The notes: generated by a model not told the origin, from the sequence alone. A DNA stretch of 24,554 nt from JAAUQA01 sp036351435 (GCA_036351435.1 JAZBPA010000129.1:1-24554); one strand, 5' to 3'; positions 13,270-21,933 are shown, counted from the first letter of the stretch. Made by a program: numbers and translations.

Positions 13270-15201
13270 TTAGGGATGCTGTTCGGCGGGAGGACCGAGC
13301 CGACCACCACGGAGTTCTGATGGACTCTTACCACTAGGCCGATTGCTGTGATCGTCTTTACTCAGCCGTATACCATCCTGAGGTGGCGGCGGTTCTCGCC
13401 CAGCCATGATCGCGTCAATTTGCTCGCTCTCAAGGGTTTCATAACGCATTAAGGCAGTTGCCATAGCGTGAAGGGTGTCCAGATGCTCAGTCAGAATAGT
13501 GCGTGCCCGCTCGTAGTTGCGGTTGATCAATGCACGTATCTCCACGTCAATTTGCATCGCAGTGTCCGGTGAGAACTGACGACTTTGACTCATTGGCTGG
13601 CCGAGAAAAGTTTCTTCTTCATCCTGACTGTAAGTAAGAGCGCCTAACTTGTCGGATAAACCCCACTTGGTGACCATATTCCGAGCAATTTCAGTGGCGC
13701 GTGAGATGTCGTTCTGAGCCCCGGTTGTTACTGCATCTTCACCGAAAATCAACTGCTCTGCGACACGCCCACCGAACAACGTGGCAATCTGACTCTCCAA
13801 ATGGCGTCGACTATGACTGAACCGGTCCTGCTCAGGCAAAAACAGCGTGACCCCGAGCGCCCGTCCACGTGGAATGATGCTAACTTTATGAACCGGATCA
13901 TGTTCTGGAACCAACCGCCCGACAATGGTGTGACCGGATTCGTGGTAAGCAGTCAACAACTTTTCATCCTCGCTCATCACCATGGAGCGACGCTCAGCAC
14001 CCATAAGAATTTTATCCTTGGCTTTCTCGAACAACGCCATAGTGACCTGCGATAGGTCGCTGCGAGCAGCCAAAAGGGAAGCTTCATTAGCCAAATTGGC
14101 TAGATCAGCGCCGGAAAATCCCGGTGTGCCGCGGGCAATGGTGTAAAGGTCAATATCCTGCGCCAATGGCATCTTACGGGTATGAACCCTCAATATTTGC
14201 TCCCGACCACTCACGTCCGGTAATGGCACGACAATTTGCCGGTCAAACCGCCCGGGCCTGAGCAATGCGGGGTCCAGCACATCAGGCCGGTTAGTTGCAG
14301 CAATGACGATGATGCCCTGGTCGCCCTCGAATCCGTCCATCTCGACCAGCAACTGGTTCAAGGTTTGTTCCCGTTCATCGTTACCGCCGCCCATACCTGC
14401 ACCGCGGCGGCGACCGACCGCGTCGATCTCATCAATGAAGATAATGCAAGGTGATTGTTCCTTGGCTTGCTTAAACATATCGCGCACTCGTGAGGCGCCG
14501 ACACCCACGAACATTTCAACAAAATCGGAACCGGAAATACTGAAGAAGGGCACACCAGCTTCGCCGGCAATCGCCTTGGCGAGCAATGTTTTGCCGGTCC
14601 CTGGGGAACCTACCATCAACGCCCCACGGGGTACCCTACCGCCGAGATGATGAAATTTGCTCGGGTTTTTCAAAAACTCTACCAATTCCGTAACCTCATC
14701 CTTGGCTTCCTCAACGCCGGCCACATCAGAGAATGTGACATTGACTGCATCAGGTTCTAGTTTGCGCGCTCGGCTGCGGCCAAAGTTCATGGCTCCTGCA
14801 CCACCCATTCCGCCGCCCATGCCCCGGCGCATGATGTAGACATAAACACCTATCAGCAAAAGTATGGGGAACCAGCCGATCAGCGCCTGTAATAAGACAT
14901 TGGGTTGCTTGGGTGGACGCGCGGTGATGTTGACATTGTTATTTAGCAGATCACCCATCAAGCCGGGGTCATTGGGATCATAAGTCTGGAACCGTTCACC
15001 GTTATCGCGTACCCCGATGATGGTACGGTCTTGGATGTAGACTTTATCAACCGAGCCGTTTCTGACCTCTGAAATAAATTGTGAGTAACTGGTGGCTGGC
15101 GCTTGCCTGAGTTCGGTATTGCCCGAATGTTTGCTAATCAAGGGAGCTGCGAGCGCGATAAAAAAAAGTATCAACAGTAGGTATCTTGGATTCATGTTCA
15201 C
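13270..15201 (-). CDS. ftsH: ATP-dependent zinc metalloprotease FtsH
   Basis: About 643 residues, the normal FtsH length. Two membrane helices (about 6-22 and 100-125) flank a periplasmic domain. The AAA+ module shows Walker A GSPGTGKT (198-205), Walker B IIFIDEID, and the second region of homology ATNRPDVLDPALLRPGRFDRQ. The peptidase domain has the zinc motif HESGH (H420, E421, H424). It degrades membrane and short-lived cytosolic proteins as a hexamer. The GTG at 15201 is chosen because GGAG lies seven bases upstream; ATG 15195 is the alternative and differs by two residues. Not next to rlmE, folP or glmM as in most gammaproteobacteria, so it may be an additional paralog. The small membrane protein gene follows on the same strand. 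Confidence 0.97.
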   Translation of the reverse strand: MNMNPRYLLLILFFIALAAPLISKHSGNTELRQAPATSYSQFISEVRNGSVDKVYIQDRTIIGVRDNGERFQTYDPNDPGLMGDLLNNNVNITARPPKQPNVLLQALIGWFPILLLIGVYVYIMRRGMGGGMGGAGAMNFGRSRARKLEPDAVNVTFSDVAGVEEAKDEVTELVEFLKNPSKFHHLGGRVPRGALMVGSPGTGKTLLAKAIAGEAGVPFFSISGSDFVEMFVGVGASRVRDMFKQAKEQSPCIIFIDEIDAVGRRRGAGMGGGNDEREQTLNQLLVEMDGFEGDQGIIVIAATNRPDVLDPALLRPGRFDRQIVVPLPDVSGREQILRVHTRKMPLAQDIDLYTIARGTPGFSGADLANLANEASLLAARSDLSQVTMALFEKAKDKILMGAERRSMVMSEDEKLLTAYHESGHTIVGRLVPEHDPVHKVSIIPRGRALGVTLFLPEQDRFSHSRRHLESQIATLFGGRVAEQLIFGEDAVTTGAQNDISRATEIARNMVTKWGLSDKLGALTYSQDEEETFLGQPMSQSRQFSPDTAMQIDVEIRALINRNYERARTILTEHLDTLHAMATALMRYETLESEQIDAIMAGREPPPPQDGIRLSKDDHSNRPSGKSPSELRGGRLGPPAEQHP

Positions 15202-15729
15202 GTATGTTCTCCAGTTGCCACTATGTTGACAAATAATGAACAAAAAAGATCGTTGTCAGTGACAATTTTTTACAATCATAGGAATCAGTGGTCAATTCAG
15301 TTTAAATATGTAATAAATAATTTTATGTCTTATAACCACTAAAATTATATAAAATATAGCCGTATATAAGGTGTTCTATGGATGATTTTTGTAAATCATT
15401 GCCATAGACATAGACTATCAGTTTTTTTGAACAAAATTGCTGCTCTAACCTGCAGGTATAGCTTAGAACCTAGTTATTTGGTTGTTTATGTGGATTGAAG
15501 ACTAGATTGGCGATATGTTCCAGCATCCATAGCGCGCAGCAATAGTTGTCAATAATTTGTCAACATTTAATGCTGGACGCAAGCAGCTTCCGATTGATTG
15601 TGGTTAGGGAAATTGAGCTGTTCGCTTGCTAATGCGTTATGCTCAGCCACCAACCTTCGATGCGCTCGAAACGCGTCAAAGTAGCCTCACCTCGCGAATA
15701 AACAACAAGAAATATAACTGGCATAACCG
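15202..15729. other. AT-rich divergent intergenic region (ftsH / ZIP)
   Basis: No gene seen in over 500 bases. The segment 15295-15370 is very AT-rich, unlike the neighbouring coding DNA. TTGTCA/TGACAA-type motifs recur: a perfect palindrome TTGTCAGTGACAA at 15253-15265, and two inverted copies of ATTTGTCAACAT. These look like regulator sites, but no clear -35/-10 pair was found for either gene. Confidence 0.5.
15223..15566. repeat. inverted 12-mers ATGTTGACAAAT / ATTTGTCAACAT flanking the region
   Basis: ATGTTGACAAAT occurs at 15223-15234, near the ftsH start, and its reverse complement at 15555-15566, upstream of the ZIP gene. The second site belongs to a TTGTCAATAATTTGTCAAC direct repeat (15546-15564). 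Mirror placement at both ends of a divergent spacer suggests a shared operator, unproven. Confidence 0.5.
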
Positions 15730-16515
15730 ATGACGAAACTAGAGCTCATTGCCTTTGTTCTTATTCTTGGCGCAGCCGTCCTTGGGGGCATTTATCCTCT
15801 GACTCACAGCGATGAGGCCAAAAAGAACGCTGAGTTCCCGCACGGCGAGGCATTCACCGCTGGGGTATTCCTGGCACTCTCTCTTCTCATCATGCTGCCG
15901 GCGGGTTTTCATCTGTTCGGCAAGGCGTTCCCATCAGTAGCGTTTCCTTACGCGCCAATCGTAGCGATTGTGGCTTTTCTAATGCTGTTGGCCATCGAGC
16001 ATGTCGCTGAGCACGCTAAGGCGCGGGCCGGTGGAGCGACGCTCTCACCACCTGTTATCCCACTCATCATGACCGTGATGATTACGATTCCTTCTTTTCT
16101 GCTCGGCACGGCTTTAGGAATCAGTGAAGCCGAATCGGCCTTTTTCATCCTGATCGCAATATTGGCGCACAAAGGCTCCGCTGGCTTTGGGTTGGCGATT
16201 TACATGGTCCGCAGCACGATGACGCGTAGGCAAAGTGTGTTGCTCTATTCCGTTTTCGCCTTTGCAACGCCACTCGGAATCATTGCCGGTGTCGATGCGC
16301 GCGAAATGCTGAGTGGTGACGTTGCTTTGAGCGTCAAGGCGTTTGCGCTGGCGTTTGCCTCGGGTGTGTTCCTTTACCTAGCGACGCTGCATGAGTTTTG
16401 TAACGCACCTTTTATCCGCCATTGCGTCACAGCCAGAGGTTTCGCAGTCATGCTCATCGGCTTACTGGTGACGATAGGCGTCCGGGTTGTATTGGGGTTG
16501 GGTCATGCCGGATAG
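15730..16515 (+). CDS. ZIP-family divalent metal transporter
   Basis: 261 residues with about eight hydrophobic segments. The N-terminus LIAFVLILGAAVLGGIYPL, the cytosolic loop HEHVAEHAKARAGG (really IEHVAEHAKARAGG) after TM3, and the ILAHKGSAGFGLA segment in TM5 are those of ZIP proteins, whose TM4/TM5 residues H and E form the metal path. Zinc or iron import is the usual role; the substrate is undecided. The HEFCNAPF segment near the end matches the H-E-x-x-P pattern of TM5-6 in relatives. Ribosome binding site is weak. It is a single gene, divergent from ftsH; no zur- or fur-type box was recognised. Confidence 0.85.
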   Translation: MTKLELIAFVLILGAAVLGGIYPLTHSDEAKKNAEFPHGEAFTAGVFLALSLLIMLPAGFHLFGKAFPSVAFPYAPIVAIVAFLMLLAIEHVAEHAKARAGGATLSPPVIPLIMTVMITIPSFLLGTALGISEAESAFFILIAILAHKGSAGFGLAIYMVRSTMTRRQSVLLYSVFAFATPLGIIAGVDAREMLSGDVALSVKAFALAFASGVFLYLATLHEFCNAPFIRHCVTARGFAVMLIGLLVTIGVRVVLGLGHAG

Positions 16516-16633
16516 AATAAGCTTGGCGTTCTTAAGTGTCGGAAGCTTCAAGAGTTGTAACCGTTCGCGCTGAATTAATGTTGCTGCTCGGATACCCGAT
16601 AGGCACGGGGGGGTAGGGAGATATGCAGGGAGT

Positions 16634-16671
16634 TTGTTACACGTTGTTACCAACTGTTGCGTTATAGACAT
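16634..16671 (+). promoter_or_regulatory. tandem 7-mer repeats upstream of pstS1, possible regulator site
   Basis: TTGTTAC (16634-16640), TTGTTAC (16644-16650) and CTGTTGC (16654-16660) repeat with 10-base period, and TAGACAT (16665-16671) follows at 11. PhoB sites use 7-mers at 11-base spacing, so only the last pair has proper phasing. A Pho-like site is possible but weaker than the one at 17934. Confidence 0.4.
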
Positions 16672-16745
16672 CCTGAGGTTACAGATTTTCGCTAAGTTAA
16701 CCGCGAAGCCCGTAACCAATAATCAGATAACCAGCTTGAGTAGCA

Positions 16746-17789
16746 ATGAACACATTAATCCATACCGCACTAGCAGCCGTTCTTTTTTCCAGCACCGCAT
16801 ACGCCGAAATTAACCGTGACACCATTCGCATCGTCGGCTCCTCGACGGTTTACCCGTTCGCGGTTGAAGTGGCCGAGCGATTCAGCAGTAATACCGATTT
16901 CAAAAGGCCTGATATTCAGTCGACCGGTAGTGGCGGTGGGCTGAAATTGTTTTGTGCCGGCGTCGGCTCTGATCACCCGGACATTTCCAATGCCTCACGG
17001 CGGATCAAGAACTCCGAGTCTCAGGTTTGTGAGGTAAACGGCGTAAAAGACATTCTTGAAGTGCCGATTGGGTATGACGGCATCGTTCTGGCAGGGGCCA
17101 AACAAATGGAGGCTTTTCCTCTAACTCGCAAGGACCTATATCTGGCAGTTTCCCGCCGTGTGCCAGATCCGAGTGGTGAGCAAAGAATGGTGAAGAACCC
17201 GTATAACAACTGGCAAGATATTAACCCCTCATTGCCGGCTATTCCCATCGAAATTTTCGGACCGCCTGAAAGTTCCGGCACCCGTGACGCGTTCCGCGAG
17301 CTGGTAATGGAGCCGGCCTGTGAAGAGTTCGAGCTGGTCAAGGAGCTGAAGCAATCCTCCTCTGTCGGTTATGCCGCTGCCTGTGATAGCTTCCGGCGGG
17401 ATGGTCCTTATACCGAAGGTGGTGAGAATGATGAAAAGCTGCTCGAAACATTGCAAGACAGCTCGAATGCGCTAGCGATCTTTGGCTACAGCTTGCTGCA
17501 GGAACACAACGATCAGTTGCAAGGGATGACAATCGATGGAGTACAGCCGACTTTCGATACCATTGCCGATGGTACTTACCCCTTGTCACGGCCTTTATTC
17601 TTCTATGTTAAGGAGGCGCATCTTAACCAAGTGGTTGGCTTGAAAGAATATATAAAAGAATTCACCGCCGATTCGACATCGGGCGCGGAAGGGTATCTCA
17701 CTAAGCTGGGGTTGATTCCATTATCGGAGCAAGAACGGACAGTGAACAAAGCACAATTCAAACAAAAGCTAGTTGCTAATACCCAATAA
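16746..17789 (+). CDS. pstS: phosphate ABC transporter substrate-binding protein PstS (copy 1)
   Basis: 347 residues. Signal peptide about 1-20 (ends STAYA-EIN). Phosphate-binding motifs: GSSTVYPF (31-38), TGSGGGLKLF (60-69), GYDGI, and SGTRDAF (177-183). Four cysteines are shared with copy 2, in the contexts FCAG, SQVCEVNG, PACEEF and AACDSF, consistent with two disulfides. It is periplasmic, delivers orthophosphate to PstCAB, and is the first gene of the pst cluster. A hairpin lies past its end and a Pho box precedes copy 2, so the two copies can be expressed separately. No strong ribosome binding site is seen. It diverges from copy 2 throughout, so this is not a recent duplication. Confidence 0.95.
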   Translation: MNTLIHTALAAVLFSSTAYAEINRDTIRIVGSSTVYPFAVEVAERFSSNTDFKRPDIQSTGSGGGLKLFCAGVGSDHPDISNASRRIKNSESQVCEVNGVKDILEVPIGYDGIVLAGAKQMEAFPLTRKDLYLAVSRRVPDPSGEQRMVKNPYNNWQDINPSLPAIPIEIFGPPESSGTRDAFRELVMEPACEEFELVKELKQSSSVGYAAACDSFRRDGPYTEGGENDEKLLETLQDSSNALAIFGYSLLQEHNDQLQGMTIDGVQPTFDTIADGTYPLSRPLFFYVKEAHLNQVVGLKEYIKEFTADSTSGAEGYLTKLGLIPLSEQERTVNKAQFKQKLVANTQ

Positions 17790-17816
17790 TCCAACCGAAA
17801 CTGCTCAGCCCCTCCA

Positions 17817-17844
17817 CCGGCAAGCGCAGAAAGCGTCTTGCCGG
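17817..17844. terminator. hairpin after pstS1
   Basis: CCGGCAAG (17817-17824) pairs with CTTGCCGG (17837-17844) around 12 bases. It is 28 bases past the pstS1 stop with no T-run afterwards. It may be a weak terminator or an mRNA 3' stabiliser. Confidence 0.5.
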
Positions 17845-17857
17845 CACAGCACAACGC

Positions 17858-17953
17858 TTGTCATCAAATCGCAGCAAACCACCTGTAACTTGACCTCAGT
17901 TTGATTGGAGTATTTTTTCTTCCCCGATCAACGTTGTCATCAAATTGTAGCAA
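17858..17953 (+). repeat. 20-bp direct repeat upstream of pstS2
   Basis: TTGTCATCAAATCGCAGCAA (17858-17877) and TTGTCATCAAATTGTAGCAA (17934-17953) differ at two bases. The second copy is the start of the Pho box; the first keeps only its first element well, so it is a partial duplicate of the site 76 bases away. Confidence 0.75.
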
Positions 17954-17962
17954 TTCTGACAT
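17934..17962 (+). promoter_or_regulatory. Pho box (PhoB-binding site) of pstS2
   Basis: Three 7-mers at exact 11-base spacing, TTGTCAT, TTGTAGC and CTGACAT, begin at 17934, 17945 and 17956. The E. coli element is CTGTCAT with the same 4-base gaps. It ends 40 bases before the GTG start of pstS2, which fits a -35-replacing site. Phosphate-starvation control of pstS2 and downstream genes is expected. Confidence 0.75.
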
Positions 17963-18002
17963 AGAGTCATTGATCTTTCTTAAAAGCATCTTGGAGGTTT
18001 TT

Positions 18003-19043
18003 GTGAGAAAAGCAGCCCTCGTTTGCAGCGCCGTTGCAGCGGCTATCGCCACAGTAGGTTTAGTAAACGCTCAAGCAGCCCGCGATTACATCAGCATCGT
18101 AGGCTCGTCCACCGTCTATCCTTTCGCCACGGTGGTGGCCGAACAGTTCGGCAAAACATCCGATTTCAAAACGCCTAAAATCGAATCCACCGGGTCCGGC
18201 GGCGGCTTAAAATTGTTCTGCGCCGGGGTGGGTGTTGAACACCCTGATATCACCAATGCTTCCCGCAAGATCAAGGACTCCGAAATTGAGTCCTGTAAGA
18301 AAAATGGCGTCACCGAAGTCGTCGAGGTTAAAGTGGGTTATGACGGCATCGCCATCGCCAACTCCAAAGACGCGCCGCATTACAATCTGACCGTTAAAGA
18401 TATTTATCTTGCTCTGGCTAAAGAAGTGCCTGCCATCGGTGGCGAGAAGTTTGTTCCTAACCCTTACATGACCTGGAAAGAAGTCAATCCAGACCTGCCC
18501 GATGCCAAAATTGAGGTGTTGGGTCCCCCGCCGACCTCAGGTACCCGCGATGCGTTCGTTGAGTTGGTGATGGAAGCCGGCTGTGACGAATTCGGCTGGA
18601 TCAAAGCGATGGGCAAAACCGACAAGAATGCCTACAAGGCTGCTTGTCATACCATTCGCGAAGACGGCGCCTTTATTGAGGCCGGGGAAAACGATAATCT
18701 GATCGTCCAGAAATTAGAGGCTAATCCGACTGCCCTGGGTATCTTCGGCTATAGCTTCCTGGACCAAAACTCGGATAAAGTGCAAGGCTCGCATATCAAT
18801 GGCGTAGAGCCGACCTTCGAAAATATTTCCTCCGGTGATTATCCGGTGTCGCGTCCTTTGTACACCTACGTCAAGAAAGCGCATGTTGGGGTGATCCCCG
18901 GAATTCAGGAATACTTGGCTGAGTTTTCTTCCGATAAGGCTTGGGGACCGGAAGGTTACTTGGCCGACAAAGGCATGATCCCGATGCCGGAAGAAGAACG
19001 TCAGCAGTTTGCGGATAACGCCAAAAATCTTAACACGTTGTAA
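18003..19043 (+). CDS. pstS: phosphate ABC transporter substrate-binding protein PstS (copy 2)
   Basis: 346 residues from a GTG start at 18003, chosen because GGAGG (17993-17997) is five bases upstream, a signal peptide starts right there (RKAALVCSAVAAAIATVG...AQA), and the Pho box lies ahead of it. An in-frame ATG at 17901 would put the Pho box inside the gene. It has the same motifs as copy 1: GSSTVYPF, TGSGGGLKLFCAGVG, VGYDGIAI and SGTRDAF, and the same four cysteines. It is the likely high-level, phosphate-starvation-induced binding protein. It precedes pstC by 146 bases containing two hairpins. A periplasmic role is clear; how the two copies differ in affinity or timing is unknown. Confidence 0.95.
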   Translation: MRKAALVCSAVAAAIATVGLVNAQAARDYISIVGSSTVYPFATVVAEQFGKTSDFKTPKIESTGSGGGLKLFCAGVGVEHPDITNASRKIKDSEIESCKKNGVTEVVEVKVGYDGIAIANSKDAPHYNLTVKDIYLALAKEVPAIGGEKFVPNPYMTWKEVNPDLPDAKIEVLGPPPTSGTRDAFVELVMEAGCDEFGWIKAMGKTDKNAYKAACHTIREDGAFIEAGENDNLIVQKLEANPTALGIFGYSFLDQNSDKVQGSHINGVEPTFENISSGDYPVSRPLYTYVKKAHVGVIPGIQEYLAEFSSDKAWGPEGYLADKGMIPMPEEERQQFADNAKNLNTL

Positions 19044-19067
19044 ATACGACAAGTGCTTGTTGTCGCG

Positions 19068-19121
19068 TGGTGACCGGCTTGGCCGGTCACCATTGTTTTA
19101 TTAGGTACTGATAAAACAATG
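19068..19121 (+). terminator. two adjacent hairpins between pstS2 and pstC, possible attenuating terminator
   Basis: First: GGTGACCGGC (19069-19078) with GCCGGTCACC (19082-19091), loop TTG, extended by a T-A pair, then a T-rich stretch TTGTTTTATT. Second: CATTGTTTTAT (19091-19101) with ATAAAACAATG (19111-19121). Both are perfect. The T-rich tail of the first is the left arm of the second, so the two may compete. Confidence 0.6.
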
Positions 19122-19189
19122 TTACTGATGGGGCGCGATAGTTATGCCGCCATATTTCGATTAACTTTCTCGGCTGCTGAACATCCTCT

Positions 19190-20569
19190 ATGCTTGCCTA
19201 CCTCTTGCTGATATTACTGATCCTAACGACGATCGGTTTTTTTCTCGGACGCAGTCGCTCCGTTGCCCTGGCGGACGGCCACATTAAACATCTCCATTCA
19301 TTGCCCGGTTATTACGGTTTCTACACCGCGCTCTGGTGCGCCTTGCCGGCGCTGATTGTATTCAGTTTATGGATTTCGCTGTCGCCCAGCGTCATTACCC
19401 AATTGGTAGTGGCGGGTTTACCGTTGGAAGTACGCCAAGTACCGGAAGCGGAACTGAATTTGCTGCTGAACAATATCAAGAATATGGTCAGCGGTAACAT
19501 CGTCTCAAGCAGTCCTGACCCAATCATGACCGCTGCTGCGGACCGTTATGCACACCTGCAAAATATCAGCACTGCTGCACTGTGGGTCATTGTGTTGGTG
19601 CTCGCTACTGCTGGAGTGGTTTTTGGTCGGCACTTCATCAACCCAAAATTACGGGCGCGTAATCGGGTAGAGAGTGTTACCAAGTTTTTCTTAATTACCA
19701 GCTCGACTATCGCGATCTTTACCACCGCCGGCATCGTGTTGTCGGTGTTGTTCGAATCGGTGTTGTTTTTCGGCAAGGTGCCGATTACCGAATTCCTGTT
19801 CGGGCTACACTGGAGTCCGCAAACCTCATTGCGGGCCGATCAGGTCGGTTCAACCGGTTCCTTCGGCTCAGTGCCGTTGCTGGTTGGTACCTTCTTGATT
19901 TCGATCATCGCGATGGTGGTGGCTATTCCCATCGGGTTGATGTCAGCCTTGTACCTTTCTGAATACGCGACCCCCAAGTTCCGTGCTTCAGCGAAACCGG
20001 TGTTAGAGATACTTGCCGGTATTCCCACGGTGGTCTATGGCTTCTTTGCGGCGCTGACCGTTGCCCCTACGATTCGTGGACTCGGTGAGTCGATCGGCCT
20101 GGAGGTCGCCTCGGAAAGCGCTCTGGCAGCGGGTTTAGTGATGGGCGTTATGATTATTCCGTTTGTCTCTTCGCTGTCCGACGATGTAATCAACGCGGTG
20201 CCGCAGTCCATGCGCGACGGTTCTTACGCGCTGGGCGCAACCCGCTCTGAAACCATTAAACGGGTGATTCTGCCGGCAGCATTACCCGGTATCGTGGGTG
20301 GGGTACTGTTAGCGGTGTCCCGCGCCATCGGCGAAACCATGATTGTGGTCATGGCGGCAGGGTTGTCCGCTAACCTGACGGCTAATCCGTTGGATGCTGT
20401 CACCACCATTACTGTCCAAATCGTCACGTTATTGACAGGCGATCAGGAATTCGATAGTGCCAAGACCTTATCCGCATTCGCTCTGGGGCTAGTGTTGTTT
20501 GTCATCACCCTGGCACTTAATGTCATCGCCCTGCACGTGGTCAGAAAATACCGTGAGCAATATGAATAA
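19190..20569 (+). CDS. pstC: phosphate ABC transporter permease PstC, long form
   Basis: 459 residues versus about 320 for E. coli PstC. The first 165 residues contain two membrane helices and a periplasmic loop, the N-terminal extension of the long PstC group (DUF3708 type). The core starts near 165 and has six helices with the permease signature FGSVPLLVGTFLISIIAMVV, IPTVVYGFFAALTV, and SMRDGSYALGATRSETIKRV, the EAA-loop contacting PstB. It is in the inner membrane. It starts 146 bases after pstS2 without an evident binding site and overlaps pstA by eight bases. No frameshift or gap is seen in the core. Confidence 0.95.
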   Translation: MLAYLLLILLILTTIGFFLGRSRSVALADGHIKHLHSLPGYYGFYTALWCALPALIVFSLWISLSPSVITQLVVAGLPLEVRQVPEAELNLLLNNIKNMVSGNIVSSSPDPIMTAAADRYAHLQNISTAALWVIVLVLATAGVVFGRHFINPKLRARNRVESVTKFFLITSSTIAIFTTAGIVLSVLFESVLFFGKVPITEFLFGLHWSPQTSLRADQVGSTGSFGSVPLLVGTFLISIIAMVVAIPIGLMSALYLSEYATPKFRASAKPVLEILAGIPTVVYGFFAALTVAPTIRGLGESIGLEVASESALAAGLVMGVMIIPFVSSLSDDVINAVPQSMRDGSYALGATRSETIKRVILPAALPGIVGGVLLAVSRAIGETMIVVMAAGLSANLTANPLDAVTTITVQIVTLLTGDQEFDSAKTLSAFALGLVLFVITLALNVIALHVVRKYREQYE

Positions 20570-21884
20570 TTCCAGCGATAAACCTAATCAACCGAGCAAA
20601 CCGGAGCGGAAAAGCGCCACTGCTCAGGTCAATGCCAGTCTGAGACGCCGTCATGCCGCTGAGAAGCGGTTCAGAGCCTATGGGCTGATCGCGATCAGTC
20701 TCGGTCTGTTGGCAGTGTTCATGCTGTTTGTCGACATCATCGGCAAAGGGCACTCCGCTTTTCAGCAGACCTATATCCAGTTGGAGATTGATTTTTCTGA
20801 GGAAGTTATCGATCCGGACGGTACCCGTGAAGAAAACACGTTATCCCGCGCCAATTACCGCCAGTTGTGGAGAGATGCGTTAAGCGAGGAATTTCCTTCG
20901 GTATCGAGTCGGCGAGATCGCCGCGATTTATATAGCTTGATCAGCTCCGGGGCCACATTCCAGTTACGGGATATGGTGTTGGAGGATCCCGCGTTGATCG
21001 GGACTAAAAAGCCCGTTTGGTTAATCGCTGACGATACCGTAGATACCTTTATAAAAGGCGGCATTAATCGAGAGGCCGACGAAGACGATCGGCCGTTTAA
21101 AGATAATGCGATTGCTTGGGTCGACCAGTTGGTGGCAAAGGGTCAGGTCGAAAAGAAATTTAATACCATCTTCTTTACCAACGGTGATTCCCGTGAGCCG
21201 GAGCTGGCGGGTATTCGCGGTGCATTGATGGGGTCTTTCTTCGTCCTGTTGGTAACGCTGTCGCTATCGTTTCCCATCGGCGTGGCAGCGGCGGTGTATC
21301 TGGAAGAGTTTGCACCCAAGAATCGCTGGACCGATTTGATTGAAGTCAATATCAATAATCTGGCGGCAGTGCCATCGATCGTGTTTGGCTTGCTGGGCTT
21401 GGCGGTATTCATAAATTTCTTCGGTCTGCCACGTTCTGCGCCATTGGTTGGCGGTTTAGTGCTGACCTTGATGACCCTGCCGACCATCATTATTGCCAGT
21501 CGTGCCGCCTTGAAATCGGTGCCGCCGTCAATTCGCGAAGCCGCTCTGGGGATGGGCGCATCGAAAATGCAAATGGTATTTCATCATGTGCTGCCGCTGG
21601 CGTTGCCCGGCATGTTGACCGGTACCATTATCGGCATGGCGCAGGCACTGGGCGAGACAGCGCCGCTGCTGATGATCGGTATGATCGCGTTTATTGTCGA
21701 TGTGCCGGGTAGCCCCATGGACCCGGCCACGGTGTTGCCGGTACAGATCTTCCTGTGGTCGGATTTACCTGAACGGGCTTTCGTCGAGCGTACTTCGGCA
21801 ACCATTATGGTATTGCTGGGTTTCTTGATTCTGATGAACGCAGTGGCGGTAATCTTGCGTAAGCGTTTCGAGCGGCGTTGGTAA
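20562..21884 (+). CDS. pstA: phosphate ABC transporter permease PstA, long form
   Basis: 440 residues counted from the ATG at 20562, which overlaps the pstC stop by eight bases and so couples translation. GTG 20553 is possible; ATG 20499 would extend far into pstC and is rejected. An extended, mainly hydrophilic N-terminal region with one membrane helix near residue 48-65 matches the DUF3333 extension of long PstA. The core from about 220 has GALMGSFFVLLVTLSLSFPI, AAVPSIVFGLLGLAVF, the EAA loop SIREAALGMGASKMQMVFHH and a final membrane helix before KRFERRW. It pairs with PstC to form the channel. Extensions in both permeases match the known co-occurrence of these long forms. Confidence 0.95.
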   Translation: MNNSSDKPNQPSKPERKSATAQVNASLRRRHAAEKRFRAYGLIAISLGLLAVFMLFVDIIGKGHSAFQQTYIQLEIDFSEEVIDPDGTREENTLSRANYRQLWRDALSEEFPSVSSRRDRRDLYSLISSGATFQLRDMVLEDPALIGTKKPVWLIADDTVDTFIKGGINREADEDDRPFKDNAIAWVDQLVAKGQVEKKFNTIFFTNGDSREPELAGIRGALMGSFFVLLVTLSLSFPIGVAAAVYLEEFAPKNRWTDLIEVNINNLAAVPSIVFGLLGLAVFINFFGLPRSAPLVGGLVLTLMTLPTIIIASRAALKSVPPSIREAALGMGASKMQMVFHHVLPLALPGMLTGTIIGMAQALGETAPLLMIGMIAFIVDVPGSPMDPATVLPVQIFLWSDLPERAFVERTSATIMVLLGFLILMNAVAVILRKRFERRW

Positions 21885-21933
21885 TGGGTCGCCTGTCGAA
21901 TTTAGCGTTCAAGAGTTAACGGGGTTATGATTG

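Noticed and set aside
16634..16671. Full Pho box before pstS1
   Set aside because: The repeats have 10-base rather than 11-base period for the best matches, so it is kept only as a low-confidence site.
17901..18002. Upstream ATG start for pstS2
   Set aside because: It adds 34 residues before an obvious signal peptide and would place the Pho box and GGAGG inside the gene; GTG 18003 fits all signals.
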